Assembly: GCF_902460415.1 (NCBI RefSeq)
Contig: NZ_CABPTY010000004.1
Location: 76,383 to 140,382, forward strand
DNA length: 64,000 nt
Direction: 5' to 3'
From: Campylobacter_A concisus_Y
GTDB taxonomy: Bacteria > Campylobacterota > Campylobacteria > Campylobacterales > Campylobacteraceae
Of this stretch, positions 60,747 to 64,000 are shown piece by piece. Positions within the stretch are counted from its first letter, which is position 1; each line of letters begins with the position of its first letter. The notes beneath the pieces were generated by a model, which saw only the letters and a program-made list of their open reading frames with translations, was not told the DNA's origin and did no database searches. The translations under genes and the position numbers were made by a program.

Positions 60747-61622
60747 TTGTTTAAAGAATTTGCAATAATTGGCACCACAGCAAGCGGCAAAAGCGATCTT
60801 GCATTTGAGCTTGCAAAGGAGCTTAACGGTGTCATCTTGAGCCTTGATTCGCTTGCACTTTATAAAGAGATAGATATCGCCAGTGCAAAGCCAAATAAAG
60901 AGCAGCTTGAAACTATAAAGCACTTTGGTGTAGATGAAATTTATCCTGATGAAGAATTTAGCGTTGGGGCATTTTTTGAAATTTATAAAAATGCAAAGAA
61001 TTTTGCGCGCTCACAAGACTGCTCACTCATCATTACAGGAGGCAGCGGCTTTTATCTAAAATCAATGCTTAGCGGACTTGCACCAGATGTGCCAAAATGT
61101 GAGCTAAATTTAAGCAATGAAGAAATTTACGAGCTAGCTGTAAAAATCGATCCTGAGTTTGCAAGCAAATTTAGCCAAAACGACTCTTATCGCCTCGAAA
61201 AGTGGTATCAAATTTATAAATTTAGTAGCCAAATTCCAAGCATTTGGCTAAGAGAAAATACTAAAGAGAGCATCATAAAAGAGCTAGCGATATTTGAAAT
61301 TTTATGGGATAAAGATGAGCTTAGAGAACGTATTAAAAAGAGAACAAAAGGCATGCTTGAAGCTGGGCTTATAGATGAGGCGAAATTTTTATTTGATAAA
61401 TATAAAAGTGAGCCAAAACCCCTAAAATCAATAGGCTTAAAAGAGTGCAAGCAATTTTTAAATAAAGAAATTTCTCAAAACGAGCTTGAAGAGCTCATAG
61501 CTACACATACGGCTCAGTTAGCAAAACGTCAGCGAACCTTTAATCGCTCGCAGTTTGAAAAAAAATTCGTGGGTGATTTGGATCAAATTAGAAGTGAAAT
61601 TTTAAAATTCTTAAGAGAATAA
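60747..61622 (+). CDS. miaA: tRNA dimethylallyltransferase
   Basis: The 291-residue enzyme has Walker-like P-loop IGTTASGKSDLAFELAKELN, DSLALYKEIDIASAKPN, then VIITGGSGFYLKSML-type motif (LIITGGSGFYLKSM) and a C-terminal KRQRTFNRSQFE. It adds the dimethylallyl group to A37 of tRNAs. The start is TTG at 60747, 2 nt past the oxidoreductase stop, with GAGG 7 nt upstream; no ATG or GTG alternative lies before the P-loop. Confidence 0.96.
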   Translation: MFKEFAIIGTTASGKSDLAFELAKELNGVILSLDSLALYKEIDIASAKPNKEQLETIKHFGVDEIYPDEEFSVGAFFEIYKNAKNFARSQDCSLIITGGSGFYLKSMLSGLAPDVPKCELNLSNEEIYELAVKIDPEFASKFSQNDSYRLEKWYQIYKFSSQIPSIWLRENTKESIIKELAIFEILWDKDELRERIKKRTKGMLEAGLIDEAKFLFDKYKSEPKPLKSIGLKECKQFLNKEISQNELEELIATHTAQLAKRQRTFNRSQFEKKFVGDLDQIRSEILKFLRE

Positions 61623-61645
61623 AAACTAGCCCACAAGGGCTAGTT
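61621..61645 (-). terminator. Intrinsic terminator after nifU, between convergent miaA and nifU
   Basis: The perfect 9-bp arms AACTAGCCC and GGGCTAGTT flank a 4-base loop. The minus strand continues as TTTTTATT, so it should stop nifS-nifU transcripts. On the plus strand the trailing sequence is AATAAAATC, which would work poorly for miaA. Confidence 0.8.
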
Positions 61646-61652
61646 AATAAAA

Positions 61653-62645
61653 TCAAATAGGCATTACCCTAATTTTTGGGCTTAAGCTCTCTTGCAAGAC
61701 ATTTTCAATCGCATAAAGAGTGCCAGTTGAGCCACTTGCACAGCCCGAGCAAGCACCAAGATAGCGGATATAAATATCAGTATTTTCTCCGTTATCATTT
61801 CTGATATCTAAAATTTCTAGATTTCCACCATCCATCTCGAGCATTGGGCGAATTTCTTTATCTATGACAGACTCGACTGCTTTTAACTGCCCTACCATCG
61901 TCATATTTTCAAAGGTAATGTCACCTAAAGTATGATTTGCTTGGGCATTTGCCTGAGCTTCGATCTTTTCACGCTCCATTTCAGCCCTAGTATCACGCAA
62001 AATATCCACCAAATAATATTCTCTTTTTTCATGACCACCAGGCTTTACGCAAGACTTGCAAAATGCACCAGCTTTGGTGTATTGCGTGATCTCTTCAACC
62101 GTATGAAGGTCATTTAGCCTTATCACTTCTTTAATCGTACCAAGGCTTACCCTAGCGCACTCGCAAACGATGATCTCATCTTCAAAATGCTCTGGGTCTA
62201 TGCCTTTATAGCTTGCCGCAGCTGCTTTTATAACATCATATGCCATAACTGAGCAGTGCATCTTTTGAGGTGGAACTGCTGGCGTTTCTGGATTGTCGCG
62301 CATAGCCTTTTCGACATCAAGGTTTGTGATCTTGACCGCTTCATCGACCGTTTTGCCGATACAAAGCTCGGCCATCGTATCAGAGCTAGCTATCGCTGTG
62401 CCACAGCCAAAGCTTTTAAATTTAGCATCTATTATTTTGTCTGTCTTTTCATCAACAAGCCAGTATAGCCTAACCGCATCACCGCAGCTTTCTGCACCAA
62501 AGTCAGCCACAATAAGCTTTGCGTTTGCCTTTTTAGCATCTTCTTCGGTTATCTCCCCCATAAATTTAGGATTATTCATCCTGTCTTGCACTACCTTAGA
62601 ATACTCATCCCAGATAGAGCCTCCGATCAAATTATTCTTTGCCAT
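61653..62645 (-). CDS. nifU: Three-domain NifU-type iron-sulfur scaffold
   Basis: The 330-residue protein joins an IscU-like N-domain (FKSFGCGTAIASSDTMAEL and the Cys in KMHCSVMAYDVIKAA). A BFD-like [2Fe-2S] middle follows (IVCECARVSLGT and GAFCKSCVKPGG), then a Nfu C-domain with CSGCASG. This complete NifU layout is characteristic of Campylobacter and Helicobacter, which use the NIF system for general cluster assembly. It lies 18 nt after nifS. Confidence 0.96.
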   Translation of the reverse strand: MAKNNLIGGSIWDEYSKVVQDRMNNPKFMGEITEEDAKKANAKLIVADFGAESCGDAVRLYWLVDEKTDKIIDAKFKSFGCGTAIASSDTMAELCIGKTVDEAVKITNLDVEKAMRDNPETPAVPPQKMHCSVMAYDVIKAAAASYKGIDPEHFEDEIIVCECARVSLGTIKEVIRLNDLHTVEEITQYTKAGAFCKSCVKPGGHEKREYYLVDILRDTRAEMEREKIEAQANAQANHTLGDITFENMTMVGQLKAVESVIDKEIRPMLEMDGGNLEILDIRNDNGENTDIYIRYLGACSGCASGSTGTLYAIENVLQESLSPKIRVMPI

Positions 62646-62663
62646 ATTATTTTCCTTTAAATT

Positions 62664-63854
62664 TTATAATCCACTCTTATGCCATTCTGGGGCGTAGGCA
62701 AATGTACTAGAAATACCTCTTAGTCTATTTACCGCTTTTGTTATATGCTCGATCGCATAATCAATCTCTTCTTCTGTATTAAATCTAGAAAGAGATAGTC
62801 TAAGTGCGGTGTGAGCCAGCTCTTTATCTGCCCCTATGGCCTCCATTATTGGGTTACTCTCTAATGTTTCACTTGCACATGCTGAGCCAGTTGAAGCTGC
62901 GATGCCAGCTTTGTTTAGATCCCAAAGCATAGCTTCGCCTTCAACGCCTTTTATAGAAGCCAAAATGGTATTTGGCACACGTTGTTCTTTTTTACCAACG
63001 ACGCTAACGTCAGGAATTTTTAAAATTGCATCTTCAAGTTTATCACGTAAACGGCGAACATGAGAGTGCTCATAATCCATAAATTTATTTGCCAGTTCAA
63101 GTGCTTTACCCATGCCTATGATGCCAGGAACATCGAGCGTACCACTTCTGCGTCCACCCATATGCTCGCCGCCGTGAAGCAAGCTACTTAGTGGCATACT
63201 ATTTTTTATAAATAGTGCTCCAACACCCTTTGGTCCGTGAAATTTATGCGCAGAAAAGCTTAAAAAATCAACGTCAAGGTCTTGAACATTTATCTTTATC
63301 TTTCCAACTGCTTGAACAGCATCCGTGTGGAATAAAGCTCCATATTCATGAGCGATACTAGCAAGCTCTTTTATAGGAAAGATCATGCCAGTTTCGTTAT
63401 TTGCACTCATTATAGAAACAAGTGCTACATTCTCATCCATTACAGCTCTAAGCTGTTCTGGTGTGACTATACCATCGTTATTTACATCTAAAACAGTAAG
63501 CTCTACGCCATATTTTTCTAAAAATTTACAAGTCGCCAAAATAGCTGGATGCTCAACTGCGGTTGTTACGATACGCTTTTTCTCGCCAGTTGCTATTTTG
63601 TCAAAGTAGATGCCTTTTACTACCCAGTTGTTGCTCTCAGTTGCACATGAGGTAACGACGATATCATCGCTATCTTTTGCGTTTAGTCCGGCATAGAGCT
63701 GATCTAGCGCTGTTCTTAAAGCTGGATGTGTTTCAGAGCCAAATTTATGAAGCGAGTTTGGATTGCCGTATTTTTCACAAAAATATGGTTTCATAAGCTC
63801 AAAAGCTTCAGGATCAACCATTGTTGTAGCGTTATTGTCTAAATATACTCTCAA
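62664..63854 (-). CDS. nifS: Cysteine desulfurase, NifS type
   Basis: The 396-residue PLP enzyme starts RVYLDNNATTMVDPEAFE, has HTDAVQAVGKI and the PLP Lys in SFSAHKFHGPKGVGALF, then the catalytic Cys in GSACASETLESNP. It supplies sulfur to NifU. The start codon is TTG at 63854 with AAGG 9 nt upstream. A TATAAT promoter lies 52 nt upstream. Confidence 0.97.
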   Translation of the reverse strand: MRVYLDNNATTMVDPEAFELMKPYFCEKYGNPNSLHKFGSETHPALRTALDQLYAGLNAKDSDDIVVTSCATESNNWVVKGIYFDKIATGEKKRIVTTAVEHPAILATCKFLEKYGVELTVLDVNNDGIVTPEQLRAVMDENVALVSIMSANNETGMIFPIKELASIAHEYGALFHTDAVQAVGKIKINVQDLDVDFLSFSAHKFHGPKGVGALFIKNSMPLSSLLHGGEHMGGRRSGTLDVPGIIGMGKALELANKFMDYEHSHVRRLRDKLEDAILKIPDVSVVGKKEQRVPNTILASIKGVEGEAMLWDLNKAGIAASTGSACASETLESNPIMEAIGADKELAHTALRLSLSRFNTEEEIDYAIEHITKAVNRLRGISSTFAYAPEWHKSGL

Positions 63855-63905
63855 ATTTAAAACCTTAATTAGGATAAAAAATATCCTTTTTATTTTTGAT
63901 GGGAT

Positions 63906-63911
63906 ATTATA
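63906..63911 (-). promoter_or_regulatory. -10 box of nifS-nifU
   Basis: TATAAT on the minus strand lies 52 nt before the nifS TTG, preceded by TTTTTTG. Downstream, aatatcc (63880-63886) and ggatatt (63902-63908) form a 7-bp inverted repeat overlapping the box. That would fit a repressor operator. Confidence 0.6.
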
Positions 63912-64000
63912 ACAAAAAAGTTAAAAGCAAGTTTAAAAATACGCTTTAATTTTTTCAAAATTCAGCTCATATTGATATTAAAATATATTGAAATTCTTTA

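Noticed and set aside
1..64000. CRISPR arrays, tRNA or rRNA genes, insertion sequences and poly-G phase-variable tracts
   Set aside because: No regularly spaced repeats, tRNA-like cloverleaf arms with GTTCGA, rRNA sequence, transposase genes or long G or C runs were seen on reading the window.

Overview
This is a 64 kb stretch of an AT-rich Campylobacter chromosome, most like C. concisus. The evidence is the gene order (rpsI-rplM-addA-addB-cco operon-carA; the hom to moaA run; nifS-nifU) and the product types: cbb3 oxidase, QueH/QueD/QueE, a futalosine-type prenyltransferase and a nik-like ABC operon. There are no rRNAs, tRNAs, CRISPR arrays, insertion sequences or poly-G tracts. Most genes lie on the minus strand in long, tightly overlapping operons. 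Non-ATG starts (TTG, GTG) are common.

Layout. 1-2.3 kb: a partial HAD phosphatase, an OmpA-family protein, and ribosomal proteins S9 and L13. 2.4-7.6 kb: AddAB recombination nuclease. 7.7-13.8 kb: a flavin reductase, then the cbb3 oxidase operon ccoNOQP with its trailing DUF4006, microprotein, TPM-like and FixH genes, and an upstream response regulator. 13.8-16.7 kb: a TauE/SafE-like protein, carA, DUF507 and a membrane protein. 16.8-19.5 kb: a restriction-modification island behind carB. 19.5-27 kb: carB, mreC, mreB, clpX, lpxA, fabZ. 27-33 kb: queH and a five-gene ABC importer of nickel/peptide type. 33-42.3 kb (mainly plus strand): DUF748 protein, tautomerase, bcp, dsbA-like, ilvE, prohibitin-like, hisIE and two DUF2393 genes. 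42.4-59.4 kb (minus): purF, dapB, trxB, trxA, yraN, hom, aminotransferase, rodZ-like, rlmB-like, rsmI, rpmE, rsmE, queD, queE, moaA and a prenyltransferase. 59.5-63.9 kb: FAD oxidoreductase, miaA, nifU, nifS.

The standout is the island at 16.95-19.47 kb. It holds a winged-helix protein, a DpnD/PcfM-like protein, a DpnII-type (GATC) restriction endonuclease and a DpnA-like adenine methyltransferase, all overlapping each other and carB. The endonuclease gene is broken because its central 339 bp (18074-18412) lies in the opposite orientation, bounded by 19-bp inverted repeats that match at 18 of 19 positions. Flipping this segment back on paper restores one uninterrupted 272-codon DpnII-like gene in frame at both joins. 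The locus therefore looks like an invertible switch that turns the nuclease off while the methyltransferase stays intact.

The island also sits between two copies of the carB 3' end. The copy at 16830-16957 is followed by a good intrinsic terminator and differs from the intact carB tail at 15 of 112 bases, mostly silently. This pattern fits acquisition by recombination with a diverged carB-linked donor. Everything here is read by eye: family names come from motif recognition and gene order, with no database search.
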